A stretch of 64,000 nucleotides of DNA from an uncultured Candidatus Peregrinibacteria bacterium (GCA_903854335.1 CAINVY010000005.1:1-64000); one strand, 5' to 3'; numbered from the stretch's first letter, positions 8,923 through 18,410 are shown. Notes: a model not told the origin generated them from the sequence alone. A program made the numbers and translations.

Positions 8923-10977
8923 TCATGGGGTGACGGTAATGGTAATACTCTTGGAATCAGTGTACCCGTTCTTGTTTTTGAGCGTCAGAGTAACCGTGTA
9001 CGTTCCCACCTTGTCGAAGACATGAACGTAGCTCGCGTCCGCACTCTGCTCGATCACGGTCGCGGGGTCATCCACCGAGCGCACATCCCACAAAATGCTC
9101 GTGAGGTCTCCCGTCGAACAGGAGGAATCGAATGCGACCGCCTTCCCTGCCGTCACCGTCGTACGACTTGCGGTGAGACACGCGGCGTTCGTCGGAGGCA
9201 GTACCACGATCGTCCGCTGTGTCGAATACTCCTTCCCCTTCACCGTCACGATCGTCATCGTCACCTTGTACTCCCCTTCCTTGGCGTACGTATGATCCGT
9301 CTTCGATCCGCCCAAATTCACCGTCTGCCCCTGCGGCTCATCACCGAATTCCCACTTGAATCCCGCAATATCCTCTCCCGGCGGAACGAATGCATCCGAC
9401 GCGTCGAACTGCACGCGAAGCGGAGCGGAGCCGCTCTCGGGCTTCATACTGAATGCGGATTCCGTTCCGGGAGCATTGACGATGATCTTCAACGGGAGAC
9501 GCAGAGAATTCCCGTCTGGCCCCTGCGCAACGAGCGTTACCGTGTACGTTCCCGCCTCGCGGTAGACGGCCTGGAATGTGGATCCCGCAATCGTTGCGGT
9601 TTCCTGATTGGGCGCTTCCCAGAAATACTGAACGAGCGGTTGCGACGACACGGGTTTCAGCTGCACCGCCAACGGCGTATCACCCGTCACGGTATTGTTG
9701 CTCACTGTCGTTCCCTCGAAGTGCAGATCGCTCAGCGAAAGCTTGTTGGTCGAACGCACGATGACCGTGAGATCGGCAAGAGAACCGCTGAGAGAACGCG
9801 CCTGGACTTCCACCGCGTAGATGCCGGGCGTCTCGAAAGAGTGTCCTATTCTCTTGAGTTCCGCACCTTCCTCCTGCTTCCCGTCCCCGAATGACCAGAG
9901 CACATCCTTCAATGATTCCTTCGTCTGCAACGTAAAGAGGACGCCAAAGGGTGATGGACCCATGAGATTTTCCGGATCCGTCTGGAGCGTGATCGGGAAC
10001 GGCAACGGAGCGGGATTCACCACTTCAACATCGCGCTTAAACGTCTTCTGCGTATTGTTCGTGAGCTGCATGATCGCGGTCACGTGATAGGTGCCCGTCG
10101 CATAATACGTGTGCATGATCTCCGGCTTCGTTGCCTCTTCCGTTTTTCCGTTTCCATCGAAATCCCACTGAACGCTCTTGAGAAGCTTGGGGTCTGCCAG
10201 GAGTTCTGAAATAGAGAACCGCGCGGGCGTTTCCACGATGGGTTTGATGGGTTTCACGGAAAAGACTTCGCTGCCGATGACAATGCGCAAGGTCACGAGC
10301 CTCGAGGCTCCCGAGTCCAACATGATCCTCACCGCTGCGTTATACACACCGGCGCGATCGTAGACCGCCGTTTCCGTCGGGACGACGGTCCTATCATTCT
10401 CCTTCCCATCGCCATTCGTATCCCAAATGTACTGAATGGGATGCAAACCAAGATTCTTGAGAGTGGCAACCGCCTTCTCGACGCTGAGGGTCAGCGAAAG
10501 TGGAGCGACGAATGTCCGGGGGTCCGACGGCACCGTCTGAATGGAGAATGGCGGCTCTCGAAGAATCATAAAGGGAACAAGCGCGCAGACGGCGATGCCC
10601 GGGACGAGAGTGACGACGAGTCTCATGAGGCTGCGCTGGCGCGTCGCGATGGGAACATCAGCTTTCGCAATGCGCTGCAAGAGCAGGAGTCCCACGATGA
10701 TGAACACCGCCGCGCCCGTCAGAGACGTGAGCAAACCGATGCTTACGAGACTGCGCATTTCTCCCGTGGGACTGGGCAACATCATTATCAGCGCGAAACA
10801 CCAGATCATCAGGATCGTATAGAGAATCGATCCCACGATGATGAGGAACTTCTTCGCGGATCGAACGACCGCATCTTCCTTCTTCTGCGGGGCTGGGACT
10901 GAACCGGTTGTCACACCATCCACCGGCCTGTCGGATGCAACCACGTTCTCTTCGGATGTGTTCGATGGAGGAGGCAT
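8923..10977 (-). CDS. PKD-domain repeat protein with N-terminal transmembrane helices
   Basis: Repeated PKD motifs (W(E/S)FGDG.., HTYAKEGEYKVTMTI, YREAGTYTVTLVA); hydrophobic N-terminal segments. Confidence 0.85.
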   Translation of the reverse strand: MPPPSNTSEENVVASDRPVDGVTTGSVPAPQKKEDAVVRSAKKFLIIVGSILYTILMIWCFALIMMLPSPTGEMRSLVSIGLLTSLTGAAVFIIVGLLLLQRIAKADVPIATRQRSLMRLVVTLVPGIAVCALVPFMILREPPFSIQTVPSDPRTFVAPLSLTLSVEKAVATLKNLGLHPIQYIWDTNGDGKENDRTVVPTETAVYDRAGVYNAAVRIMLDSGASRLVTLRIVIGSEVFSVKPIKPIVETPARFSISELLADPKLLKSVQWDFDGNGKTEEATKPEIMHTYYATGTYHVTAIMQLTNNTQKTFKRDVEVVNPAPLPFPITLQTDPENLMGPSPFGVLFTLQTKESLKDVLWSFGDGKQEEGAELKRIGHSFETPGIYAVEVQARSLSGSLADLTVIVRSTNKLSLSDLHFEGTTVSNNTVTGDTPLAVQLKPVSSQPLVQYFWEAPNQETATIAGSTFQAVYREAGTYTVTLVAQGPDGNSLRLPLKIIVNAPGTESAFSMKPESGSAPLRVQFDASDAFVPPGEDIAGFKWEFGDEPQGQTVNLGGSKTDHTYAKEGEYKVTMTIVTVKGKEYSTQRTIVVLPPTNAACLTASRTTVTAGKAVAFDSSCSTGDLTSILWDVRSVDDPATVIEQSADASYVHVFDKVGTYTVTLTLKNKNGYTDSKSITITVTP

Positions 10978-10986
10978 GGTGGAGAT

Positions 10987-11952
10987 TTAAGGAAGGAAGG
11001 GAGCGGAAGGATTGGCGGATGAGAAGTGATCACTCGCGCTGTCGAGAGAAAGCATAGCGGAGAACGCGGATGCAAGGTGAGCGGCAACGTCCGGAGAAAG
11101 CACCTGCACGTTCTGCGGGAGCACAATATCCGGTGCTCTGTCGAGATCACTCATATCGATTTGCAACCGCGTCGACCATGCGTGCGCTTCGCGTGGATCC
11201 CTGGGAACGATCGACCATGAAATTCGACGAATGAAAAATGTGTGAGTGTCAATCCAAATCTCCCCCTTCGCCGCATAGCGCTGGAGCAGCGCCTGCGTTT
11301 TCGCGGCATCGAACGCCTCGCCACTCCGCTCCGCCGAAGCCATCAGGCTCTCCAGCACATGTGCCGTATCGAATCGCACGTCGTAGTGGTACGTCGAAAC
11401 ACCTTGGAGATCGCCGACCCCGCGATCCCGCACGATATGTATCGCCTGCGCTTGCAACTGCATCAAGCGCGTATCATCCACAACCGTCGTTGCAACCGTA
11501 CCCCCTCCATGCATCGGCAGCCGCCACCAAGATCCCAAGAGTCCTTGCACATCGGATCCTGAGGATGCAACGCCCGAAGAAAAGGAAAGATCGCTGGGTC
11601 GGATGTCATACTCTTGTCCGTCGATCGCCGTGACTTCCGTCACGATGTGACTCTTTTGAAACGCGCCGGATCCTCCGTTTCCATCCTCACGAAGAAGAAA
11701 CGACCAAATATTGCCACCATCGCGCAACACGCCATTCTCGAAGACGAGATGCAACGACTGTCCGCTCCCCGAGAGCATCGCACTCGCCGAAAACCGCGCG
11801 GACGACAAATGCTGCATCGCGAGATTGGCTCGCCGAAGGACCTCCGGTGGCTCAAGAGTCACTGGCATCTTCGCACAGGAAGAGAGGAGAAACAGCGTCG
11901 CGCAACCGAGAACCAACCGGCGCATACCAAGAGTGGAAAGGCCGGAAGTCAT
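10987..11952 (-). CDS. Putative lipoprotein
   Basis: Signal plus lipobox MRRLVLGCATLFLLSSC; same strand and adjacent to the PKD protein. Confidence 0.7.
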   Translation of the reverse strand: MTSGLSTLGMRRLVLGCATLFLLSSCAKMPVTLEPPEVLRRANLAMQHLSSARFSASAMLSGSGQSLHLVFENGVLRDGGNIWSFLLREDGNGGSGAFQKSHIVTEVTAIDGQEYDIRPSDLSFSSGVASSGSDVQGLLGSWWRLPMHGGGTVATTVVDDTRLMQLQAQAIHIVRDRGVGDLQGVSTYHYDVRFDTAHVLESLMASAERSGEAFDAAKTQALLQRYAAKGEIWIDTHTFFIRRISWSIVPRDPREAHAWSTRLQIDMSDLDRAPDIVLPQNVQVLSPDVAAHLASAFSAMLSLDSASDHFSSANPSAPFLP

Positions 11953-11982
11953 AGTGCCTGAAACGAAGACGCGCTGCCAGTC

Positions 11983-12861
11983 TCACCATCCCCCACTCGC
12001 GCCTCCCCCGCCAAAAGACCCGCCTCCAAAACCTCCGCCCCCGCCACCCCCGCCGAATCCGCCACCGATGCCGCTTCCTCCGATCCAGGGACCGCCGCGC
12101 CGTCCTCTGCCGGAAGGTGGAAATTTGGAAACGATGAAATCAAATATCAATCCGAGAATGACGAGAAGAGGAACAATCAGCCACCATCCGAAGAGAACTG
12201 TGAGAATAATGCCGAAGACCCCACCGAGCACCCCGCCCAGCCACCACGACTTCGATCGAGCGAGGAAAGAGGACAGGAAGCTGATGGCCATAAAAAAGAG
12301 GAAAGCAAAAAACGGAAAAAAGAACGAGCCGGAATTCGGCTTGTAACGATCCGCGGTGTACTCGCCACCGATGTGCTTTTCGAGCGCCACGATGCCCGCT
12401 TGAATCCCCTCGAAATACTTTCCGTTGCGAAACTGCGGCGTGATGTCCGTGTCGATGACGCCCTTCGCGACGATGTCCGGCACTGCGCCTTCGAGCCCAT
12501 ATCCGGTCTGAATCGAGATGCGCCTGTCCTCGAGAGAGATCAGCATCAGGATGCCGTTATTCTTCTGCTTGTCCCCCACTCCCCACGCACGACCGACCTG
12601 CACACCGATCTGATCTATGTCCGATCCGCTGAGCGTTTGCATGATGAGCACCGCGATTTCGTTGCTCGTCTTCTGTTGGTAATCGCGAAGCGTCGTGTCG
12701 AGTTGCGTCTTCTGATCGGCCGTGAGCACATTTGCCATGTCCGTGACGAATCCGTCATTGGGCGGCACGGCAAAATCCGCAAGTGCGGTGGGCAAGAGCA
12801 ACCCGCAACCGAAGAGGAGTGCACAGAGCCGGAGGGAGAGGCGGGAAGAAGTCATCATCAA
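11983..12861 (-). CDS. TPM domain (YgcG-like) protein with Gly-rich C-terminus
   Basis: FVTDMANVLTADQKTQLDTTLRDYQQKTSNEIAVLIMQTLSG; C-terminal GGGFGGGGGGGGFGGGSFGGGGASGGW. Confidence 0.9.
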   Translation of the reverse strand: MMMTSSRLSLRLCALLFGCGLLLPTALADFAVPPNDGFVTDMANVLTADQKTQLDTTLRDYQQKTSNEIAVLIMQTLSGSDIDQIGVQVGRAWGVGDKQKNNGILMLISLEDRRISIQTGYGLEGAVPDIVAKGVIDTDITPQFRNGKYFEGIQAGIVALEKHIGGEYTADRYKPNSGSFFFPFFAFLFFMAISFLSSFLARSKSWWLGGVLGGVFGIILTVLFGWWLIVPLLVILGLIFDFIVSKFPPSGRGRRGGPWIGGSGIGGGFGGGGGGGGFGGGSFGGGGASGGW

Positions 12862-13424
12862 TTGCCGAAGTTCACCGTCGGAACCTTCGCTGCACCCTGA
12901 TCGGCTTGGAAGAAGTTCTGTGATGCGAAGCCGAAGAGATGTGCGAGGATGACTCCGGGGAAGCGAACCACGCGGACGTTGTAGCTGCCGACCGCATCAT
13001 TGAAATCGCGACGCGCCACCGAGATGCGATTCTCCGTTCCCTCGAGCTCCGTCGTGAGATCGCGGAAGGACTGCGTGGACTGCAACTGCGGATACGCCTC
13101 GACCGTCACGAGCAGACGCGACAAAGATGAGTCGAAGTTCTGGGCCGCCGTGACTTTGTCGTTGATGGACCCCGCGCTCATCCACTTCGTACGCGCCTCC
13201 GTAACCGCGAGGAGCGTGGACTTCTCAAAATTTGCCGACCCTTTCACCGTGCTGACGATATTCGGTATCAGATCCATACGGCGCTGATAATCCGTCTCCA
13301 CCTGACCCCATGCGTTCTTCACACCCATCTGCGCCGTAATGAGACCGTTGTAGCCGGTCCAGACCCACGCGATGAGGATAACCAAAACTCCGAGCCAGAT
13401 ATACAGAGTGGTACGAGATTTCAT
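12858..13424 (-). CDS. LemA family protein
   Basis: GYNGLITAQMGVKNAWGQVETDYQRRMDLIPNIVSTVKG...; 4-nt overlap with the TPM gene. Confidence 0.93.
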   Translation of the reverse strand: MKSRTTLYIWLGVLVILIAWVWTGYNGLITAQMGVKNAWGQVETDYQRRMDLIPNIVSTVKGSANFEKSTLLAVTEARTKWMSAGSINDKVTAAQNFDSSLSRLLVTVEAYPQLQSTQSFRDLTTELEGTENRISVARRDFNDAVGSYNVRVVRFPGVILAHLFGFASQNFFQADQGAAKVPTVNFGN

Positions 13425-13539
13425 GGAATGGAGAGGAAGAATGGATTCATTCTAGCAAGCTCCCGGTTCTGCGCAATCTCAGCATCGTCAATTTCACGTA
13501 TTCCCCTTCCCACCCGAAGTGAGTAAGATGCGTGGGCTT

Positions 13540-13567
13540 CGGGGCGTAGCTCAGTTGGAAGCGCAGT
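13540..13567 (+). pseudogene. Truncated 5'-half copy of tRNA-Pro
   Basis: CGGGGCGTAGCTCAGTTGG..AGCGCA matches the first ~28 nt of the intact tRNA 100 bp downstream; no matching 3' half. Confidence 0.75.
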
Positions 13568-13639
13568 CCAGCGCTAGCGGGAATGCGCAGAAAATTCGCA
13601 CGTGCGCTCCCCATCCAGATTCCTTAACATCATCGACAT

Positions 13640-13716
13640 CGGGGCGTAGCTCAGTTGGCTAGAGCGCACGGTTCGGGACCGTGAGGTCGAAGGTTCGAGT
13701 CCTTTCGCCCCGACCA
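13640..13716 (+). tRNA. tRNA-Pro (anticodon CGG), CCA encoded
   Basis: CGGGGCG/CGCCCCG acceptor, CACGG-TTCGGGA-CCGTG anticodon arm, GGTTCGAGTCC T arm, terminal CCA. Confidence 0.95.
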
Positions 13717-13750
13717 TTCATCCCGCAGAGACAAGACTCGTGGTAAACCA

Positions 13751-14419
13751 CTATTTGGCTCTCTGTTTTGCGCTGAACCTCTCCTTCCACTGACTCACGA
13801 GCATAGGAAGATTCTCAAATATCTTTTGATTGTGACTGAGATTCGCCAGCACCTGACCGATAAGGAATACGCCATAGTTGTCCCGATTATTCGCATCATG
13901 ATTTGCTCCGATGTTGGCATTATTTTGGAATCCCATAGCATGAAGTTTCTCAATAATCTGTGTCCGATTGATGTGAAAATGAACGGCATCTTTTTCGTCT
14001 GAAACAATAAAAGGAAGAAGACCGCACAGCCAATCGAGCACCGCTTCGAGATCCAAGGGGCTCAACGCGTCCAGCCTCTCCATCATCTGCATCGCTCTGC
14101 TCGACCACGGTCCAAATTCCTGATCTCCCATTACTACAGCTTTGATCGCTTTCTTACATCCTATTCTTTCACGAAACGCCTCGAGCTCCGCTTCCTGCGA
14201 CGCTGCCGATGGCACAATCCGTGTAACGGCTTCCGCTGGAAGCAACGTCCCTTGCCTGAAGCGCATCGCAGTCCCCGATGGAAAATCCGGCGTCTCCAAC
14301 ATGGCAGTGATCGAAACGTACAGAACTTGTATAGATTTGTCTCTCATGACAGTCAATATTCTCACGCGCTCACTCGCATGGGTCTTCAGCGCTTCTTCCG
14401 AAGCGTCTTTTCCATTCAT
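13751..14419 (-). CDS. Hypothetical protein, paralog family member 3
   Basis: 222 aa ORF; C-terminus (GVFLIGQVLANL...NLPMLVSQWKERF) resembles 14370..14900. Confidence 0.7.
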   Translation of the reverse strand: MNGKDASEEALKTHASERVRILTVMRDKSIQVLYVSITAMLETPDFPSGTAMRFRQGTLLPAEAVTRIVPSAASQEAELEAFRERIGCKKAIKAVVMGDQEFGPWSSRAMQMMERLDALSPLDLEAVLDWLCGLLPFIVSDEKDAVHFHINRTQIIEKLHAMGFQNNANIGANHDANNRDNYGVFLIGQVLANLSHNQKIFENLPMLVSQWKERFSAKQRAK

Positions 14420-14900
14420 TCACCATGGACGGAAATGAGACGAAGAAATTTGCCCCCTTCTTGAGTTCCGTCAACGCCTGACCTACGAGGAACCCGGCAT
14501 CATTTTCCGCATTGTGCTCAAGATAGTCTCCATCGATGGTGTTGGCATTCGCACGGAATCCTTTCTCCTCGAGAATCGCAACAATATCATCGAAGTCTAT
14601 GGTACCTGTCCTCGAAAAATACATTTCTTGAAGCTCAAGCAGGCAATCAAGTACTTCTTCGAAATCTGATGGACTCGTGTTCTGCAATTGTGCTGTAAGG
14701 AGACCCCGCAACTCCAATTCCAGATTCCTCGCCGGTTTCAATTCCTCCCTCATCCTTTCGGCAATTTCCTCACGCGTCTTTCTCACCTGCTTTTGTGATT
14801 TTCCATTCGTCGCTGCATCTGCTCGCTCCGGGGAATCCGAACGAGACTTGAAAATGTATCGAGGCCGACACTCTTCACCAAAAAAACTGATATTGCTCAT
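14370..14900 (-). CDS. Hypothetical protein, paralog family member 2
   Basis: 176 aa ORF; AGFLVGQALTEL...SFPSMVNEWKRRF; preceded by TTGACC-N17-TATAAC-N7-ATG. Confidence 0.75.
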   Translation of the reverse strand: MSNISFFGEECRPRYIFKSRSDSPERADAATNGKSQKQVRKTREEIAERMREELKPARNLELELRGLLTAQLQNTSPSDFEEVLDCLLELQEMYFSRTGTIDFDDIVAILEEKGFRANANTIDGDYLEHNAENDAGFLVGQALTELKKGANFFVSFPSMVNEWKRRFGRSAEDPCE

Positions 14901-14930
14901 TAGTTATGTTATACACAATGTTTAATGAAT

Positions 14931-14986
14931 GGTCAATGATCTTCATACGAGCTCTGCCAAGCCCAAATCCTCATCCCAAGCTCTTT
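14931..14986. repeat. Diverged direct repeat, copy B (promoter region plus ppc-tail remnant)
   Basis: ggtcaatgatcttcatacgagctctgccaagcccaaatcctcatcccaagctcttt aligns with 15621..15675. Confidence 0.85.
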
Positions 14987-14995
14987 ATGCCGTAG

Positions 14996-15571
14996 TTAAA
15001 TGGACATCAATGTATTATAGCGAGTCACCAAAGCCTTATATTTGCTCTGCACACACCCACTGATTTCTATCTCTCTTAACCGCCCACAAATGAGATAGCG
15101 TGAAATTGAATCGGAATCATGCGATGTTGCTTCCAAGGCAACTGGCATTAAACCATGCTCCGCGAAGATCTGAAGAATCCCCTCTTGAGGGAATCGAGAT
15201 GTTTTCGTTCCTTCCAGAGATCCGATCGCCGTGCCAAGATCATCCAGCCACGTCATCACTTCTGCTAAATCACTGAAATTCAATTGACGCAATTTTGCCA
15301 TGTGCCCGGTAACAATAGTCCGTCCATTATTTTCTCTCCTCTGAAAAGCAGGATCCCACGGAGCTTCCGTCTGACCTAAGAATCTCGCGTGAGCTTCCGT
15401 AAGCGCTTCATCCTCAGACTTGCCCCCTGCCACGAGTTTCACAATCAACGCTAATGTAGCTTTCAAGTTGAATGCAATCGTCTGTTCTCCTGAGTCATCC
15501 TCTCTCCGTTCCGTTTGCCGGTCACCTTCAGGCAGCGACATCTCGTCTTTTCCTTCGTTCGGGTTTGGCAT
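14996..15571 (-). CDS. Hypothetical protein, probable distant paralog family member 1
   Basis: 191 aa ORF; NFSDLAEVMTWLDDL...ILQIFAEHGLMP parallels (D)F/LEEVLDxL...GF; promoter TTGACC-N16-TAGAAT. Confidence 0.7.
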   Translation of the reverse strand: MPNPNEGKDEMSLPEGDRQTERREDDSGEQTIAFNLKATLALIVKLVAGGKSEDEALTEAHARFLGQTEAPWDPAFQRRENNGRTIVTGHMAKLRQLNFSDLAEVMTWLDDLGTAIGSLEGTKTSRFPQEGILQIFAEHGLMPVALEATSHDSDSISRYLICGRLREIEISGCVQSKYKALVTRYNTLMSI

Positions 15572-15620
15572 CGCTATCTGGGGGGTAAGGACTATGACAT
15601 TCTAAACTTTTATATATATT

Positions 15621-15675
15621 GGTCAATATCCTTCAGAGCGCTCTGCCAAGCCTAAATCCTCATCCGAGGCTCCTT
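15621..15675. repeat. Diverged direct repeat, copy A (overlaps the 3' end of the PEP carboxylase gene)
   Basis: ggtcaatatccttcagagcgctctgccaagcctaaatcctcatccgaggctcctt. Confidence 0.85.
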
Positions 15676-17186
15676 CGTATCACTCCCGCTTCCACGATAT
15701 CCCTCGTGATCGCGGCGGAGTCGGGAGTCGCGAGACGATGAAGGATGGTGGAGGTGATATTGCGATGGATGACGTGGTGGGGTTTGACCGGACCGAGCGT
15801 GATCCCGAGGATTTCCTCGATCCCTGCGATGTCTTCTTTGATCTCTTCGAAGGCCGGATACTGCGCGGCGAGGAGCGAAAGATTCTCCGCATTGAAATAT
15901 TTTCCGGCGTGGACGATGTCCTCCCGCAGCGCCGGGTAGTGAGAGTCGAGGAGTGGCATCAGTTTCGCTTTCGCAGCGGCGCGAAGTCCGCGACCGGTGG
16001 CAATCAATTCCGGAGGGACGCCGAGCGAGTAGAGCGCAGCAGTAAAGACTATGGCGCGCGGGAGCTTCACGGCACCCACTCCCCTGCTGTATCCGAAGAG
16101 CCCGATGTGGAGGAGGCGCTCGCGTCGCGAGGGAACGAACGCGGCAATCTGATTGATGATGGGCGCAATGGACTCAATGGAAGATCCCCACGCGGCAACG
16201 AAGAGCTCCGCGAGATCACGCACCTTGGCGCGCTCGTGATCGGTCATCGGCGTTCCCTTCCTCATCGGCACCTCCCGATGCATGAGCTCGAGCGCCGATC
16301 GCACATCTGCGAGCGGGTAGTCGTAGCGGAAGGCCGACTGGATGGAATACGTGCTGGTACCGGCGTACTGGTTGAGGAACGTTTCGGTGTAGGTGGGATT
16401 CACGCTCCCACGGAACGGCAGCGACCCCGTCCCGAGAATCGGAAAGACGTCGAATCCAAGACACCCACCGACCTCGTGCGCTTTCGCGAGCGCGGCGCGC
16501 ACGGCGAGCACGGCGGGGACGAGGCCCGAGTTCATCGCGGGGTCCGATCGCGCGAGGAAGATACGCTGACCATGAGAACGATCCGCCGACGTATCGCGCA
16601 AAAGCTCCTTCCAATACGGCTCGACGATGTTCTCGATCGAGAAGAGCGAGTCGATGTCCTCCACGAGCGGCGTCACGCGCACAAGCGAGAGGAGATCTCG
16701 TTCCTTACTGACGGACGAGTGGAAAACCGTACGATGGTACTCGGCGACTTCGAGAAAAGCCTGTCTCGCAGCGAGGGGCTGCTTGGCTGTGGTGGTGAGC
16801 GGGAGAAACATCTCCGTGACCGGCGGAGCATCGAGGCCGATTTCCTGCGCAAGATCGGCGAGCGACAAAATATTCATGAACGCCCGTGCGGAACGATGCG
16901 TTCTGTTCTCTTCCCATGCGGGAATGCGGTACGTGAGATGATGATCACTGCCGAGGGGATGCGCGGCAAAGAAATCCTTCGCACGAGAGAAGAGCTTCTC
17001 GCCCACAGCCTCATCCACGTACTTCCCCTCCCAATCCCACATGTACTCATCGATCGGAAGCTCGCGGAAGAGCGTGAGAAGTTCGGTGATCTCGTCTTGC
17101 GTGGAGATGTACGGATCTTTTCCCCACCACGGCGCACTCGCATTGTCGGGATGCTGCGTCGCCATGGTGACCGGCGGCCAAATCAT
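15660..17186 (-). CDS. ppcA: Phosphoenolpyruvate carboxylase, archaeal type
   Basis: MATQHPDNASAPWWGKDPYISTQDEITEL, VSLFPILGTGSLPFRGSVNP-type motif (FDVFPILGTGSLPFRG). Start proposed at MIWPPVTMATQHPDN. Confidence 0.88.
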   Translation of the reverse strand: MIWPPVTMATQHPDNASAPWWGKDPYISTQDEITELLTLFRELPIDEYMWDWEGKYVDEAVGEKLFSRAKDFFAAHPLGSDHHLTYRIPAWEENRTHRSARAFMNILSLADLAQEIGLDAPPVTEMFLPLTTTAKQPLAARQAFLEVAEYHRTVFHSSVSKERDLLSLVRVTPLVEDIDSLFSIENIVEPYWKELLRDTSADRSHGQRIFLARSDPAMNSGLVPAVLAVRAALAKAHEVGGCLGFDVFPILGTGSLPFRGSVNPTYTETFLNQYAGTSTYSIQSAFRYDYPLADVRSALELMHREVPMRKGTPMTDHERAKVRDLAELFVAAWGSSIESIAPIINQIAAFVPSRRERLLHIGLFGYSRGVGAVKLPRAIVFTAALYSLGVPPELIATGRGLRAAAKAKLMPLLDSHYPALREDIVHAGKYFNAENLSLLAAQYPAFEEIKEDIAGIEEILGITLGPVKPHHVIHRNITSTILHRLATPDSAAITRDIVEAGVIRRSLG

Positions 17187-17231
17187 GTGTCCATGGTACG
17201 TCTGTTCCCGTTGCGATTCCACTCTCGGCAA

Positions 17232-17261
17232 TTGTCCTCAACGTAGCGCCAAGGATAGAAT
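17232..17261 (+). promoter_or_regulatory. Predicted sigma70-type promoter TTGTCC-N18-TAGAAT
   Basis: Hexamers at 17232-17237 and 17256-17261; 6 nt before the proposed AUC start at 17268. Confidence 0.5.
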
Positions 17262-17267
17262 CGCCCC

Positions 17268-18410
17268 ATCGCCCTCCCCCCGCTACCCAAGGCACCCCAG
17301 GACCCCATCTTCCTCGTCGCCGAGGAAGCCAGGAAGGCCGGCGATCAAGCGATCAATGCATCGATCGGCATGATTCTCGATGAGAAAGGTACACCGCTCC
17401 TGCTTCCCTCCGTACGCTCTGCGACCGAGCAGTGGGCTTCCGAGGCGCTGTTGAATGGATTCCCCTATCCTCCGCTTCTCGGCCTGCCCGCATTTCGCAG
17501 TTCCGTCAGCCGTCTCATCTTCGGTGAGGAACAGCTCATCGCATCGATCGCCGCTACGGGCGGAACCGGAGCACTCGCGCTCAATGTGAAATTGTTGAAG
17601 TTGATGGGAATACGGCGCGTCGTCCTCCCGGTTCCGTCATGGCCCAATCATCTGCGCATGCTCCGTGCGAACGACATGGAAGTGATCGACGTCCCCTTCC
17701 TCGAGGACGGCGAGCCTTCTATTGCAGCGCTCCTCGACGTTGCGGAGAAAGCAGATCACCCTCTGGGGTTTCTCCTTCAGGAGAACTGCCACAATCCCAC
17801 GGGCAAGAAGTGGCAAGCATCCGATCTGGAACATCTTGCGGATGCCCTCAGGCGAAAGAACCACATCGTTCTCGTCGACTGCGCGTACCAGGGACTGGGC
17901 GAGGGCGTGGAAGAGGACATCTCGATGATTTCGATGTTGCGCGCTGCATCCGTCGGGCTGCTCGTGTCTTGGTCTGCATCGAAGAACCATACGATGTACG
18001 GACTGCGGACGGGGCTCGCAGCCGCGTGTGCGCAGAATGAGGATGAGAAAGAAACGATCGAAGGGCACTACCGGATCCTGACGCGCGAGATGCATTCGGC
18101 TTCTCCCACTCCCGGACAGCACATCGTCTCCCTCGTGCAGGAGAACTTCGCCGAGGACTGGCGCCATGACCTCGCGACTCTCCGACGAGATCTGCATCGA
18201 AGACGTACGCATCTCATCGAAACATTCCCGCAATGGCAAAAATGTCTGGAAGGGGTGGGACTGTACGCGGTGCTTCCGATCGAACCCCACTCCATCCGTG
18301 CGCTCCGCGAAAAACACATCTTTCTGACGGACGACGGGAGGGTGAACCTCGCGGGCATTCCGCTTTGCCGACTCGAAGAATTCACGGAAGCGCTGCACAT
18401 CTTGGCGTAA
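17268..18410 (+). CDS. Class I/II aminotransferase (aspartate/aromatic type); proposed start upstream of the first ATG (17370)
   Basis: LLGLPAFRSSVSRLIFG, ENCHNPTGKKW, DCAYQGLGEG, SWSASKNHTMYGLRTG. The region before the first ATG encodes PKAPQDPIFLVAEEARKAGDQAINASIG, matching the N-terminus of this family. Confidence 0.85.
   Translation: MALPPLPKAPQDPIFLVAEEARKAGDQAINASIGMILDEKGTPLLLPSVRSATEQWASEALLNGFPYPPLLGLPAFRSSVSRLIFGEEQLIASIAATGGTGALALNVKLLKLMGIRRVVLPVPSWPNHLRMLRANDMEVIDVPFLEDGEPSIAALLDVAEKADHPLGFLLQENCHNPTGKKWQASDLEHLADALRRKNHIVLVDCAYQGLGEGVEEDISMISMLRAASVGLLVSWSASKNHTMYGLRTGLAAACAQNEDEKETIEGHYRILTREMHSASPTPGQHIVSLVQENFAEDWRHDLATLRRDLHRRRTHLIETFPQWQKCLEGVGLYAVLPIEPHSIRALREKHIFLTDDGRVNLAGIPLCRLEEFTEALHILA

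Noticed and set aside
13540-13620. Upstream tRNA-Pro-like sequence as a second functional tRNA
   Set aside because: D-arm side matches, but no consistent anticodon arm or T arm can be folded and the 3' acceptor pairing is broken.
15738-17246. 502-aa ORF on + strand
   Set aside because: Exactly antisense to the PEP carboxylase gene; Arg/Glu-rich shadow translation typical of a GC-rich coding strand.
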